From assembly GCF_003258835.1 (NCBI RefSeq), contig NZ_NPEV01000042.1, positions 1 to 50,515 on the forward strand: a stretch of 50,515 bases of DNA, read 5' to 3'. Shown in pieces: positions 8,671 through 18,170 of this stretch (the first letter of the stretch is position 1; every line of letters starts with the position of its first letter). The notes under the pieces were generated by a model. The model saw nothing but the letters and a program-made list of their open reading frames with translations. It had not been told where the DNA came from and made no database searches. The position numbers were made by a program, and so were the translations under genes. The stretch is from Rhodobium orientis. GTDB lineage: Bacteria; Pseudomonadota; Alphaproteobacteria; Rhizobiales; Rhodobiaceae.

Positions 8671-9894
8671 ATGACCCGACGGCACCTGCGGTATTCTCCC
8701 CTCCTTCCGGCCCTTTGCGTTGCCGCAACGGCGCTGGTGGCATCCGGCCCCGCCCTTTCTGCGGAAAAGGCCAAGGATGCCGGCGACGTCGCCGAAGCCG
8801 GGCGTCTGCGCCTCGTCATCTCGCGCTCCGAACAGCGGGTCGACGTCTATCGCGGCCTGAAGCTCGTCACCTCCTCGCGAATCTCGTCGGGAAAGCCCGG
8901 CCATGCGACACCCGTCGGCGTCTACAGCATCCTGGAAAAGCGCAAATGGCACCGCTCCAACATCTATAGCGGCGCGCCGATGCCCTTCATGCAGCGCATC
9001 ACCTGGTCTGGCATCGCGCTCCATGCCGGCCACGTGCCGAATTATCCGGCCTCCCATGGCTGCATCCGGCTGCCGAAGCCCTTCGCCCAGAAGCTGTTCG
9101 GCATGACCGAGGTCGGGGCCGACGTCATTCTGACCGCCGAGCCGGCGCGGCTGACGTCGATCCACGACGCCCGCCTGTTCCAGCCCTTGGCGCCGGATGC
9201 CGTCGTCTCCTCCCATGAGGAGCCGGGCGATGCGGAGGCTGTGCCGCCGCATGTCGCGCTCGCCGACTTCGAATATCTCGTCGACCGCATGGCCCGCTAC
9301 CAGAACCGCTCGACCCAGCCGCTCCGGATCCTCGTCACCCGGCGCACCGGGCGCCAGCGGATGATGGACATCCAGTCGATGCTGAAGGAGCTCGGCCACG
9401 ATCCGGGCGAGATCGACGGCTATCTCGGCGGCAATACGGGCGGCGCGATCCAGTCGTTCCAGCGCGCCACCGGCGCCGCGCCGACCGGCATGGTCACGGA
9501 CGAACTCGTCGCCGCGCTGCACAAGGCGGTCGGCCGGCCGGAGATCAAGGGCCACCTCTATGTGCGCCAGAACCGCAAGCCGCTGTTCGATGCACCGGTA
9601 CAGATCCGCGACGTGGAAGCGCCGCTCGGCACCCACGTCTTTTCGATCGCCGACTTCGAGCCGGGCGAGACGAACGTTTCCTGGATGGCGCTGACGGTCG
9701 CGGGAAGCCATATCAGCAGCCCGCGCGAGGCGCTCGACCGGATCGACATCCCGCAGGACTTGCGCACCCGCATCTCCGAACTGCTGATGCCCGGCTCGTC
9801 GCTCGTCATCACCGACGACGGCATCGGCCGGGAAACCGGCCGCGGCACCGACTTCATCGTCCAGCCGAAGCTGCAGAAGCTGGCGCAGAACTAG
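8671..9894 (+). CDS. L,D-transpeptidase (YkuD) with C-terminal peptidoglycan-binding domain
   Basis: 407 aa. Exported cell-wall cross-linking enzyme. Residues 1-31 form a signal peptide (basic start, hydrophobic core, ALSA). The YkuD domain spans about 46-155 with the catalytic motif HAGHVPNYPASHGCIRLP: His118, His129 and nucleophile Cys131. About residues 225-290 look like a PG_binding_1 repeat (MDIQSMLKELGHDPGEIDGY, then TGGAIQSFQRATG). The remaining ~100 residues are not assigned. Start chosen at 8671 because it opens the signal peptide; an earlier in-frame ATG-like start would add 30 non-hydrophobic residues. Its stop overlaps the stop of the convergent methyltransferase-ligase gene. Confidence 0.9.
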   Translation: MTRRHLRYSPLLPALCVAATALVASGPALSAEKAKDAGDVAEAGRLRLVISRSEQRVDVYRGLKLVTSSRISSGKPGHATPVGVYSILEKRKWHRSNIYSGAPMPFMQRITWSGIALHAGHVPNYPASHGCIRLPKPFAQKLFGMTEVGADVILTAEPARLTSIHDARLFQPLAPDAVVSSHEEPGDAEAVPPHVALADFEYLVDRMARYQNRSTQPLRILVTRRTGRQRMMDIQSMLKELGHDPGEIDGYLGGNTGGAIQSFQRATGAAPTGMVTDELVAALHKAVGRPEIKGHLYVRQNRKPLFDAPVQIRDVEAPLGTHVFSIADFEPGETNVSWMALTVAGSHISSPREALDRIDIPQDLRTRISELLMPGSSLVITDDGIGRETGRGTDFIVQPKLQKLAQN

Positions 9895-11843
9895 GTCTGC
9901 GCCCGCGCCGCCGCGCCCGCCTTGTCGGACCGGCGCCGGCCATTGAGGCCGAGCCGCTCCTCGGCGGCGCCGATGATCGCTTCCAGAAGATCCGCATAGG
10001 ACATGCCGGCGAAGCCGGCCATCAGGTTCTGCTTGCCGTCCCAGCACCAGCCGGGGTTCGGGTTGACCTCAAGCAGCTTGATGGTGCCGGCCGCATCGGC
10101 GCGGAAGTCGAAGCGGGCGTAGTCGCGGCAGCCGAGACGCTCGAACAGGCGCATGGAGTGGTCGATCAGCATCGCCTGCTCCTGGTCGGCGAGCGTTGCC
10201 TCGCGATATCTGATGCGCGTCCAGTAGGGGCTCTCCGGGTGCCATTTGGATTCGTAACAGAGGATCTGCGGCAGCTCCGGATCGAGGCCGGAATAGTCGA
10301 CCTCCAGCAGCGGCAGGGCGCGCAGGCCCCGGTCCGGATTGCCGATCAGGCCGACGCTGTATTCGCCGCCGGACAGAAACTCCTGCACCAGCACCGGATT
10401 GTCGGGAAACAGCGCCCTCAGGCCATCGAGATAGGCGAGCAGTTCCTGCTGGTTGGTGACGACCGCGTCGCGGGTGATGCCCTCGCTGCTGTCGCCGAAA
10501 TTTGGCTTCAGGAGCGCCGGAAAGACGGACGGCATCGTCGCGCCCTGGTCGCCGGGGCGGATATAGGTTTCGAGCGGCACCGGAACGTCGAGCTGGGTCG
10601 CGACGGCGCGCACCAGCCCCTTGTCGTAGCAGTTGGCAAGGCAGCGCGGCGGCGCGCCGGTATAGGGCAGGCCGACCATCTCCAGCAACGCCGGGACGTG
10701 CAGCTCCTTGAAGGGATCGTTGTTGAAGCCCTCGTCGCAGAGATTGAGGACGAGGTCGGTGGAGAGGTCCGAGAGGTCCCGTTCCAGCGTCGCGTGGTTG
10801 TCGAGGTAGCGCACGTTGAACCGGCCGATGTCGACAAGCGCCTCCTTCAGGAGCCGGATGGTCTCCATGTCCTCGTCGTTGAAATGGCCGTCGCGCTTGA
10901 CCGCATCGGGCAGGCGCGGGTCGCCGAGGAGCACCGTCACATCGAGCGTGGCGCGCGGCTTGCGGGTCTTTTTGGCCTTCACCGGCGCCAGCGCGGTCAG
11001 CACCATGCGCCGCGCCATCATGCCGAGGTCCTGGTCGCGGTCGGACAGCGATTCCATCTGGCCGTGGTAGCGGATATCGCGGTAGCCGCAGGCTTCCATG
11101 AGGGCCGTCAGCGTCTCGCGGGTGTAGAGGCGCTCGGCATAGAACTGGTCGGCGAGAACGCCGAGTTCGTCATGGACGATGACCTCGCGCGAGATCAGCC
11201 GGTTGCCGTCGGAGGAGAGCGAGCGCTCGCGGCAGACGAAATGGTGGCCGTCGATCCATTCCCAGGAGCGCGGCTCGTAGTGGGTCTTGATCCAGTCGCC
11301 GTCGGACAGGTCGAGATAGAGCGTTCCGGACGGCTTCAAAAGCTTGCCGGCGCTCCTCAACACCTTGGCATCGTCGTCCTGGCTGGAGAAATAGCCGAAG
11401 GAATTGCCGAGGATGGTGATGCAGTCGAAGCTGTCGGCGGTGAGCCGAGGATTGCGGGCATCGCCCTCGCGGAAGGTGGCGGAAAGACCCTCGGCGGCGG
11501 CGCGTTTCCGCGCCAGCCGGACCAGGTAGCGCGAGCGGTCGAGGCCGGTGACGTGGCGGAAGCCGCGGCGCACCAGCTCCAGCGAATGCCGCCCCTGGCC
11601 GCAGCACAGGTCGAGGATGCGGCTTTCCGGGGTGACGTCGGCGGCCTTCAGGAGAAAATCCACCTCGCGGCGGGTATTTTCCGTGTTCTCCACCACGTCG
11701 CCGTCGGTCTTGATGTAAAGCGCGTTGAACAGGCGCCGCCACCATTCCTCCGGCAGATGGGCTTCCAGATCGGCGACGGGACCGAGAGTGCGTTGCGGCA
11801 CGGGCAGTGGCGCCCGCGGCAAGCGGGAATTTGCGTTCGACAT
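9891..11843 (-). CDS. Methyltransferase fused to D-Ala-D-Ala-ligase-like ATP-grasp enzyme
   Basis: 650 aa, two enzymes in one chain. Residues ~30-270 are a class I SAM-dependent methyltransferase, with the SAM loop ILDLCCGQGRH at 76-86. After a basic linker (KAKKTRKPRATLD) residues ~290-635 form an ATP-grasp carboxylate-amine ligase of the D-Ala-D-Ala ligase type: LKPNFGDSSEG, VLVQEFLSGGEYSVGLIG, and LLEVNPNPGW with the Mg-binding Glu/Asn. Canonical Ddl is ~310 aa without a methyltransferase, so this is probably not the housekeeping cell-wall ligase; formation of a methylated dipeptide-like compound is one reading. Start at the ATG with GGAG about 11 bases upstream. Tail-to-tail with the L,D-transpeptidase. 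Confidence 0.85.
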   Translation of the reverse strand: MSNANSRLPRAPLPVPQRTLGPVADLEAHLPEEWWRRLFNALYIKTDGDVVENTENTRREVDFLLKAADVTPESRILDLCCGQGRHSLELVRRGFRHVTGLDRSRYLVRLARKRAAAEGLSATFREGDARNPRLTADSFDCITILGNSFGYFSSQDDDAKVLRSAGKLLKPSGTLYLDLSDGDWIKTHYEPRSWEWIDGHHFVCRERSLSSDGNRLISREVIVHDELGVLADQFYAERLYTRETLTALMEACGYRDIRYHGQMESLSDRDQDLGMMARRMVLTALAPVKAKKTRKPRATLDVTVLLGDPRLPDAVKRDGHFNDEDMETIRLLKEALVDIGRFNVRYLDNHATLERDLSDLSTDLVLNLCDEGFNNDPFKELHVPALLEMVGLPYTGAPPRCLANCYDKGLVRAVATQLDVPVPLETYIRPGDQGATMPSVFPALLKPNFGDSSEGITRDAVVTNQQELLAYLDGLRALFPDNPVLVQEFLSGGEYSVGLIGNPDRGLRALPLLEVDYSGLDPELPQILCYESKWHPESPYWTRIRYREATLADQEQAMLIDHSMRLFERLGCRDYARFDFRADAAGTIKLLEVNPNPGWCWDGKQNLMAGFAGMSYADLLEAIIGAAEERLGLNGRRRSDKAGAAARAQT

Positions 11844-12171
11844 GGGATAAGCGGCTCCAGAAAACACCCTGATACGGATGTCTTGATGGAGGTTGCGAGG
11901 GCGCCCGCCGCTTGCCGTTGCCGCAGAAAACTGCGGGTCCGGTGCCCACTTCTTCGCGAGCCGACCTCCTGGCCTCAGCGACCAAGATCCGAAATGCTCA
12001 CTAAACCAAACACGGCCCCAGTCAATACGATTTTTAGGTCCGGCGGCATTGCGCTGCGGTGCAAAAAAATTTGCCGCACGTGACGGAACCGAACGGGCGC
12101 TGCAACATTTCTTCCTGTGGGCGTTACCGCCTTTCCGGGACCGCGATTTCCCTGCGATTCCCCGGCACACC

Positions 12172-12200
12172 GTGACAAAACGCCAGCCGAGGCTTTATAC
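12172..12200 (+). promoter_or_regulatory. Candidate sigma-70 promoter of the sucrose-phosphate synthase gene
   Basis: GTGACA at 12172-12177, a 17-base spacer, then TTATAC at 12195-12200. Five of six matches at -35, good match at -10, ideal spacing. This predicts a leader of about 125 bases that includes the tandem repeat. Confidence 0.45.
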
Positions 12201-12264
12201 CGGGTGCCAAGAATCCTGTATCATAGAGGGACGATCCGGTCGCCGGCTTGCCAGAAAAGTCGCC

Positions 12265-12304
12265 AGTGCGTCGCCCTCGGGCCCCAGTGCGTCGCCCTCG
12301 GGCC
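12265..12304. repeat. Two-copy tandem repeat, period 21 bases
   Basis: AGTGCGTCGCCCTCGGGCC occurs at 12265-12283 and again at 12286-12304, just upstream of the ribosome site of the sucrose-phosphate synthase gene. It lies in the predicted leader and may be a slippage duplication. Confidence 0.8.
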
Positions 12305-12330
12305 AAAGACAAGAAGGAGCTTGATCAGTC

Positions 12331-14526
12331 GTGGTAAACATCAAGGAAGGGGACTTGTACCTCGTTCATTTGAGCGTTCACGGACTGATCCGCGGCCAAA
12401 ATCTTGAACTGGGACGCGACGCCGACACCGGCGGCCAGACGACCTATGTCGTCGAGCTCGTCGAGGCCCTCGGCCGCATGAAGGAAGTCGGCAAGGTCGA
12501 CCTCTTCACCCGCCGCGTGGCGGACCCCGCCGTCGACCCCGAATATGGCGAGCCGACCGAACAGATCGCCGACAATGTGCGCATCGTCAGGATCGATGCC
12601 GGACCGTCGGAGGAGTATCTCTACAAGGAACACCTCTGGGACCACCTCGACAATTTCGTCGACAACGCCCTCGCCCATTTCCGCGCCGAGGGGCGCACGC
12701 CCGATCTCCTGCACAGCCACTATGCCGATGCCGGCTATGTCGGCACAAGGCTGGCGCATATTCTCGGCGTGCCGCTGATCCACACCGGGCATTCGCTCGG
12801 CCGGGTCAAGCGGCGCCGGCTTTTGGCGACCGGCCTGACGCGCGAGCAGATCGAGGCCCGGTACAATATGAGCCGGCGGATCGAGGCGGAGGAAAACACG
12901 CTGGCGACGGCCGAGCGGGTGATCACCAGCACCCACCAGGAGATCGAGGAGCAGTACGCGCTCTACGATCACTACCAGCCGGAGCAGATGCGGGTGATCC
13001 CGCCCGGCGCCGACCTCAACCGCTTCTATCCGCCCTCCGAGGCCGAGGGCGATCCGCGAAAGGCCCCGATCGCGGCGGAGATCGACCGGTTCCTGAACGA
13101 GCCGGACAAGCCCTTCATCCTGGCCCTGTCCCGGCCCGATGCCCGCAAGAATATCTCCGGCCTCGTTACCGCCTATGGCGAGAGCCCGGAACTGCAGGAT
13201 CTCGCCAATCTGGTGATCGTCGCCGGCAACCGCGACGACATCGCCGACATGGACGACGGCGCGCAGGAGGTGCTGACCGATCTGCTCTTGCTGTTCGACC
13301 GCTACGACCTCTACGGCAAGGTCTCCTATCCCAAGCACCACAAGGCCGACGACGTGCCGGAGATCTACCGGCTGGCCTCGGCCCGCAAGGGCGTCTTCGT
13401 CAATCCGGCGCTGACCGAGCCCTTCGGCCTGACCCTGATCGAGGCGGCGGCGAGCGGCATTCCGATCGTGGCGACGGAAGACGGCGGCCCGCGCGATATC
13501 GTCGGCAATTGCGACAACGGCCTCCTCGTCGACGTTCTGGACACCGATGCGATCACCGAGGCGATCCGCAAGGTGCTGGAAGACGACGACGTCTGGGAGA
13601 CCTACGCCAGGAACGGCGTCAAGGGCGTCAGGACCCACTATTCCTGGGAGGCCCATTCGCGGACCTATCTCGACGAGGCGGTGCCGGTCATCGACCGCTC
13701 GGGCCTGTTGTTCCGCCCGGAACTGCGCCGCAAGGACTCCGTCTACCGCGACCGGGCGATCTTCACCGATCTCGACCAGAACCTTCTCGGCGATCCGGAC
13801 TCGCTGCCGGAGTTCGTCGAACGGATGCGGCGCAACCGGTCGACGGCGAGCTTCGGGATTGCCACAGGCCGCCGGCTCGACAGCGCGCTGAGGGCGCTGC
13901 GGCGCAACAAGATCCCCGAACCGGACGTGCTGATCACCTCCGGCGGCACCCAGATCCACTATGCGCCGGACCTGACGGCGGATGTTGCCTGGGCGCGCCA
14001 CATCGACCACCACTGGATGCCGCGCAAGGTGCGCAAGCTGCTTGCCGACACGCCGGGCCTGGAACTGCAGCCGCCCGCGGAACAGAGCTGGTTCAAGATC
14101 AGCTACTATTACGACCCCAGCATCGCGCCCTCGATGGACGAACTGAACAGCCTGATGCACCGCGAGGAAATGGCGGTGAACATCATGCTGTCCTTCGGCC
14201 AGTTCCTCGACATCCTGCCGATCCGGGCCACCAAGGGCCTGGCCGTGCGCTACGTCACCGACCGCTGGGGCATCCCGATCGACCAGACGCTGGTCGCCGG
14301 CGGCTCCGGCGCCGACGAGGACATGATGCGCGGCAATACGCTGGCCGCCGTGGTCGCCAACCGCCACGACGAGGAGCTGTCGCAGCTCGTCGACCTGGAG
14401 CGGATCTATTTCGCCACCCAGCCCTTCGCCCGCGGCATCCTGGAAGCCATCGACCACTACGATTTCTTCGGCGAGTGCCGGGCACCGGAGCCGGAGGAAA
14501 AGGAAACGGAAAGCGCGGAGACCTGA
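12331..14526 (+). CDS. spsA: Bifunctional sucrose-phosphate synthase / sucrose-phosphate phosphatase
   Basis: 731 aa. Makes sucrose-6-phosphate from a nucleotide sugar and fructose-6-phosphate and removes the phosphate. Residues 1-450 are a GT-B, GT4-family synthase: GRDADTGGQTTYVVEL at the N-terminus, GHSLGRVKRRRLL, and the E-x7-E motif EPFGLTLIE with Glu363 and Glu371. Residues ~475-710 are a HAD-type phosphatase with the nucleophile motif FTDLDQNLL (Asp480, Asp482) and a late GGSGADEDM loop. The start is GTG, with AAGGAG about 11 bases upstream; no in-frame ATG fits. It precedes the sucrose synthase gene on the same strand by 296 bases. Confidence 0.93.
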   Translation: MVNIKEGDLYLVHLSVHGLIRGQNLELGRDADTGGQTTYVVELVEALGRMKEVGKVDLFTRRVADPAVDPEYGEPTEQIADNVRIVRIDAGPSEEYLYKEHLWDHLDNFVDNALAHFRAEGRTPDLLHSHYADAGYVGTRLAHILGVPLIHTGHSLGRVKRRRLLATGLTREQIEARYNMSRRIEAEENTLATAERVITSTHQEIEEQYALYDHYQPEQMRVIPPGADLNRFYPPSEAEGDPRKAPIAAEIDRFLNEPDKPFILALSRPDARKNISGLVTAYGESPELQDLANLVIVAGNRDDIADMDDGAQEVLTDLLLLFDRYDLYGKVSYPKHHKADDVPEIYRLASARKGVFVNPALTEPFGLTLIEAAASGIPIVATEDGGPRDIVGNCDNGLLVDVLDTDAITEAIRKVLEDDDVWETYARNGVKGVRTHYSWEAHSRTYLDEAVPVIDRSGLLFRPELRRKDSVYRDRAIFTDLDQNLLGDPDSLPEFVERMRRNRSTASFGIATGRRLDSALRALRRNKIPEPDVLITSGGTQIHYAPDLTADVAWARHIDHHWMPRKVRKLLADTPGLELQPPAEQSWFKISYYYDPSIAPSMDELNSLMHREEMAVNIMLSFGQFLDILPIRATKGLAVRYVTDRWGIPIDQTLVAGGSGADEDMMRGNTLAAVVANRHDEELSQLVDLERIYFATQPFARGILEAIDHYDFFGECRAPEPEEKETESAET

Positions 14527-14822
14527 GCGGCAGGCGCCTGTCCCCGCGCAGCGGCGTCCTTGCCGTCGGTCCGCAATCCGCCGGGACGGCCGGGATGGCC
14601 TGACGTCCCCTCCAACAGCTTGCTTGCGGCCGGGCCATCCGGCCAGTCCGGGCGAGCGCCGCCGCCCCTTCCGGGCGGCATTCGACAACCGCACCGCCCT
14701 TCCCTATGTAAGGGATGAGACATTCCGTCGTATGCAGGTTTCGGCCCTTCCGGCCGCACGGCACACGGCACCGCGGTCGCGGTCCTTCCAATCAATCTCT
14801 GGTCCATAGAACGGGAGCGGAC

Positions 14823-17240
14823 ATGAGCATCCAAAACGGCGTGGTCGAAGACCTCAAGGCCTTTGTCGAAGAACACAGGCCGGCAACGCACATGGTTCTT
14901 CACCACATCACCTCTCTCGACCGCCGCTTCATGCTGCGCAGCGACCTGCTCGATGCGTTGCGGTCGATCCCCGAAGAGGACACGCAGGACGGCATCCCGA
15001 TGCAGGACACGGTGCTGGTCAAGACGCTTGAAAAGGCCCAGGAAGCGGCCCGAGACGGCGACTGGTTCTACCTGTCGCTGAGGGTGCGGATCGCGCGCTG
15101 GGCCTATGTGCGCATCCACCTCGACACGCTCGACGTCGAAGAGGTGTCGACCGACACGTACCTGCAATGCATGGAAAAGCTGGCGCTCGGCACCGGGCCG
15201 GTCGAGAACGACTGGACGCTGGAAATCGACTTCGAGCCGTTCACCCGCGAGTTCTTCAAGATGCGGGAATCGCGCTCCATCGGTTCCGGCGTCGAATTCC
15301 TCAACCGGCGGCTTTCCAGCCTCCTGTTCGACGGCCATGGCGACGGCGACCGCAAGCTTCTGGAATTCCTGCGGGTGCACCGCTATCTCGGCCAGCAGCT
15401 CATGCTCAACGACCGGATCAGCGACGTTGCGGGCCTGCGCGACGCGCTGCGCCGGGCGCTGGAAATCCTCTCCCGCGAGGAGCCGGAGACGGAATGGACC
15501 GACCTTGCGGTCAAGCTCCACCCCCTCGGCTTCGAGGTCGGCTGGGGCCGCAACGCCGAACTCATCGCGGAGATGATGCAGAACCTGCTCGACATCCTGG
15601 AGGCGCCCTCGCCGCGGATGCTGGAGCAGTTCCTGGCCAGCGTGCCGATGATGTTCTCGGTGGTGATCCTGTCGCCGCATGGCTGGTTCGGCCAGGCCAA
15701 CGTTCTCGGACGGCCCGACACCGGCGGCCAGATCGTCTACATCCTCGACCAGGTGCGGGCGCTGGAGCGGGAAATGCGCGACCGGCTGGCGCGCCAGGGC
15801 CTCGACATCGAGCCGCGCATCGTCGTCGTCACCCGGCTCATTCCGGAGGCCGACGGCACCAGCTCCGACCAGCGCCTGGAGCCGATCGTCGGCACCCACA
15901 GCGCCACCATCCTGCGCGTGCCGTTCCACAATGCCGACGGCACCGTGCATCCGCACTGGATATCGCGGTTCGAGATCTGGCCGTATCTGGAGCGCTTCTC
16001 CTTCGACGTGGAGCGCGAGGTGCTGGCCGAGCTCAACAGCCGGCCGGACCTCATCATCGGCAACTATTCGGACGGCAACCTGGTCGCCACGCTGTTGTCG
16101 CAGCGGCTGAAGGTGACCCAGTGCAACATCGCCCACGCGCTGGAAAAGACGAAGTACCTCTACTCGGACCTGTTCTGGCACGAGAACGACGACCACTACC
16201 ATTTCAGTTGCCAGTTCACGGCGGATATCATCGCCATGAACGCCGCCGACTTCATCATCACGTCGAGCTTCCAGGAGATCGCCGGCACGCCGGACAGCGT
16301 CGGCCAGTACGAGTCGCACGGTGCCTTCACGATGCCGGGGCTCTACCGGGTGGTGCACGGCGTCGACGTGTTCGATCCGAAATTCAACATCGTCTCGCCG
16401 GGCGCGGACTCCAACGTCTACTTCCCGCCGAGCGACACGGACCGGCGCCTGCCGCACCTGGAATCGGAAATCGAGGAACTGGTCTTCACGCGCGATCCGG
16501 GCGGCGACATCCGCGGCAAGTTCGCCCATCCGGACAAGCCGCTGCTGTTCTCCATGGCGCGCATGGACCGCATCAAGAACATCACCGGGCTCGCGCGGTG
16601 GTTCGGCGAGTCCGAGAAACTGCGTGAGGAATGCAATCTCGTGCTCGTCTCCGGCCATGTCGATCCGGCCAAGTCCGGCGACCAGGAAGAGGGCGAGCAG
16701 ATCCACGAGATGCACCGGATCATGGACGAGTACGGTCTCAATGACCAGGTCCGCTGGCTCGGCATGCATCTGGAAAAGCAGTTCTCCGGCGAGCTCTACC
16801 GGTTCGTCGCCGACCGCAAGGGCGCGTTCGTGCAGCCGGCCCTGTTCGAGGCGTTCGGCCTGACGGTGATCGAGGCGATGAGCACCGGCCTGCCGACCTT
16901 CGCCACGTGCTTCGGCGGCCCCCTGGAGATCATCGTCGACGGCAAGTCGGGCTTCCACATCAACCCGAACCATGGCGACGAGGCGGCGGAAAAGATGGCC
17001 AGCTTCTTTGCCGCCTGCAAGAAGGACCCGTCGCGCTGGACGACGATCTCCGACCAGGCCCTGAAGCGCGTCGAAGAGCGCTACACTTGGAGCCGCTATG
17101 CGGAACGGCTGATGACGCTGTCGCGGATCTACGGTTTCTGGCGCTACGTCACCGACCTGGAGCGGGTCGAGACGCGGCGCTACCTGGAAATGCTCTACGG
17201 CCTGCAGCTCCGGCCGCTGGTCGAGAAGATGGCGAGCTAG
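14823..17240 (+). CDS. Sucrose synthase
   Basis: 805 aa, the full length of sucrose synthases. Catalyses the reversible reaction sucrose + NDP = NDP-glucose + fructose. The N-terminal ~270 residues are the regulatory region of the family; the GT4 catalytic part follows, with [20 protein letters not shown] at the donor/acceptor cleft, [34 protein letters not shown], and E-x7-E as EAFGLTVIE (Glu676, Glu684). Start at the ATG with GGGAG about 5 bases upstream. With the synthase/phosphatase upstream it gives the cell both a synthesis and a cleavage route, as in some sucrose-accumulating proteobacteria. Confidence 0.95.
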   Translation: MSIQNGVVEDLKAFVEEHRPATHMVLHHITSLDRRFMLRSDLLDALRSIPEEDTQDGIPMQDTVLVKTLEKAQEAARDGDWFYLSLRVRIARWAYVRIHLDTLDVEEVSTDTYLQCMEKLALGTGPVENDWTLEIDFEPFTREFFKMRESRSIGSGVEFLNRRLSSLLFDGHGDGDRKLLEFLRVHRYLGQQLMLNDRISDVAGLRDALRRALEILSREEPETEWTDLAVKLHPLGFEVGWGRNAELIAEMMQNLLDILEAPSPRMLEQFLASVPMMFSVVILSPHGWFGQANVLGRPDTGGQIVYILDQVRALEREMRDRLARQGLDIEPRIVVVTRLIPEADGTSSDQRLEPIVGTHSATILRVPFHNADGTVHPHWISRFEIWPYLERFSFDVEREVLAELNSRPDLIIGNYSDGNLVATLLSQRLKVTQCNIAHALEKTKYLYSDLFWHENDDHYHFSCQFTADIIAMNAADFIITSSFQEIAGTPDSVGQYESHGAFTMPGLYRVVHGVDVFDPKFNIVSPGADSNVYFPPSDTDRRLPHLESEIEELVFTRDPGGDIRGKFAHPDKPLLFSMARMDRIKNITGLARWFGESEKLREECNLVLVSGHVDPAKSGDQEEGEQIHEMHRIMDEYGLNDQVRWLGMHLEKQFSGELYRFVADRKGAFVQPALFEAFGLTVIEAMSTGLPTFATCFGGPLEIIVDGKSGFHINPNHGDEAAEKMASFFAACKKDPSRWTTISDQALKRVEERYTWSRYAERLMTLSRIYGFWRYVTDLERVETRRYLEMLYGLQLRPLVEKMAS

Positions 17241-17291
17241 ACAAGGGGCGCCAACCAAGGGGCGGGGGCATTCCCGCCGCTCCCGCTGCCC

Positions 17292-17963
17292 TCATTCCGT
17301 TGGCGTCTTGGCGAAGGCGCTGATCAGGCGGTCCGAGAACTTTTGCGTCCTCAGGATATGGGTGCGGGTGATTTCCGTTGCCCGGGCGGCGTCGCGCTTC
17401 AGCGCGGCGTCGAGCAGGGTCTTGTGGTCCTCGCGGGCCGCGGTCAGGATTGCCTGCTCGCGCAGCGCCACCCGCCGGTAGCGGTAATGACGCGTAAAAA
17501 GCTGGTTGTAGAACGCGCGCAGCGTCGCCGACGGACAGGCGGCGCCGAGCTGGTCGTGGAAGGCGCGGTTCGCCGTTTCCAGGGCCCTGAGGCTCGCCTC
17601 GTTCTCGATGTCGACCGCCTGCTCCTGCTTGTCGAGGCCGTGATAGGCGCCGACCAGCGCCATCTCCCAGTCATCGTCGCCGGCCTCCACCGACTGGCGC
17701 ACCACATCCACCTCGATCAACAGCCGCGCCTGGATGATGTCGGCGAGATCCTCAGCGGAAAACGGCGCCACGGAAAAGCCGCGGCGGTCATTGGCGATCA
17801 CCAGCCCGTCGGAAATCAGCCGGTTCAGCGCCTCGCGGATGATGGTGCCGCTGACGCCGTAGTCGTCCTTGATATGCTGGGCCTTCAGCCGCGACTCCGG
17901 CGCATAGCGCCCGAGCACGATGGCCTCGCGGATGGACTCGTAGACTTGTTCGATCAGCGTCAT
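17292..17963 (-). CDS. GntR-family transcriptional regulator (FCD/FadR subfamily)
   Basis: 223 aa. Winged helix-turn-helix at residues ~1-68 (YESIREAIVLGRY, then VSGTIIREALNRLISDGL), followed by an all-helical FCD ligand domain at ~75-210 with the histidines expected to hold a metal and a carboxylate ligand (FHDQLG, REDHKTLLDAAL, THIL). An upstream in-frame TTG would add 11 residues but has no ribosome site; the ATG has GGGGGAG about 13 bases upstream. Divergent from the VOC dioxygenase gene, so it most likely controls the dioxygenase and TRAP genes; candidate sites are listed. Its ligand would be the imported acid, which is not known. Confidence 0.9.
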   Translation of the reverse strand: MTLIEQVYESIREAIVLGRYAPESRLKAQHIKDDYGVSGTIIREALNRLISDGLVIANDRRGFSVAPFSAEDLADIIQARLLIEVDVVRQSVEAGDDDWEMALVGAYHGLDKQEQAVDIENEASLRALETANRAFHDQLGAACPSATLRAFYNQLFTRHYRYRRVALREQAILTAAREDHKTLLDAALKRDAARATEITRTHILRTQKFSDRLISAFAKTPTE

Positions 17964-18039
17964 GGGCCGACTCGGACTCCCCCTGTTTCTCAACAAAATG
18001 CATGACTGCTCGAATTTGGCAAATTATCGGTAATTCTAT

Positions 18040-18053
18040 TTTTTATCGATATT
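18040..18053 (+). promoter_or_regulatory. Candidate GntR operator upstream of the dioxygenase gene
   Basis: TTTTTATCGATATT, built on the palindrome TATCGATA, occurs here and again, base for base, at 19205-19218 before the TRAP genes. It lies just upstream of a candidate promoter and between the divergent regulator and the dioxygenase. Assignment to the GntR protein is inference from position. Confidence 0.45.
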
Positions 18054-18057
18054 TTTG

Positions 18058-18086
18058 TTGACGCCGGTCCGAGCTGCGAGTAATTC
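18058..18086 (+). promoter_or_regulatory. Candidate promoter of the VOC dioxygenase gene
   Basis: TTGACG at 18058-18063, 17-base spacer, TAATTC at 18081-18086. Spacing is ideal and both boxes are close to consensus. Transcription would start near 18093, leaving a leader of about 78 bases. The AT-rich candidate operator abuts the -35 box. Confidence 0.45.
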
Positions 18087-18170
18087 TTAACGCCAACAGG
18101 AGCGCGTCCCGGCCAACGGGACGCCGCCGCCGGCATGCCCCGGCGGTGCGACACCAAAGGGGGAGAGCCC

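Larger units (their letters stand above)
11844..12330. promoter_or_regulatory. Divergent intergenic region upstream of the sucrose genes
   Basis: 487 bases with no gene. It must hold the promoter of the methyltransferase-ligase gene (minus) and of the sucrose operon (plus). A plus-strand promoter candidate and a short tandem repeat are listed separately. The rest shows no obvious structure. Confidence 0.5.

Noticed and set aside
12265-12304. CRISPR-like repeat
   Set aside because: Only two directly adjacent copies with no spacer; a simple tandem duplication.
14457-17258. A 933-codon open frame on the minus strand
   Set aside because: Antisense to sucrose synthase over its whole length; its composition (rich in Arg, His, Gly, Asp) is the usual reverse-frame artefact of high-GC genes.
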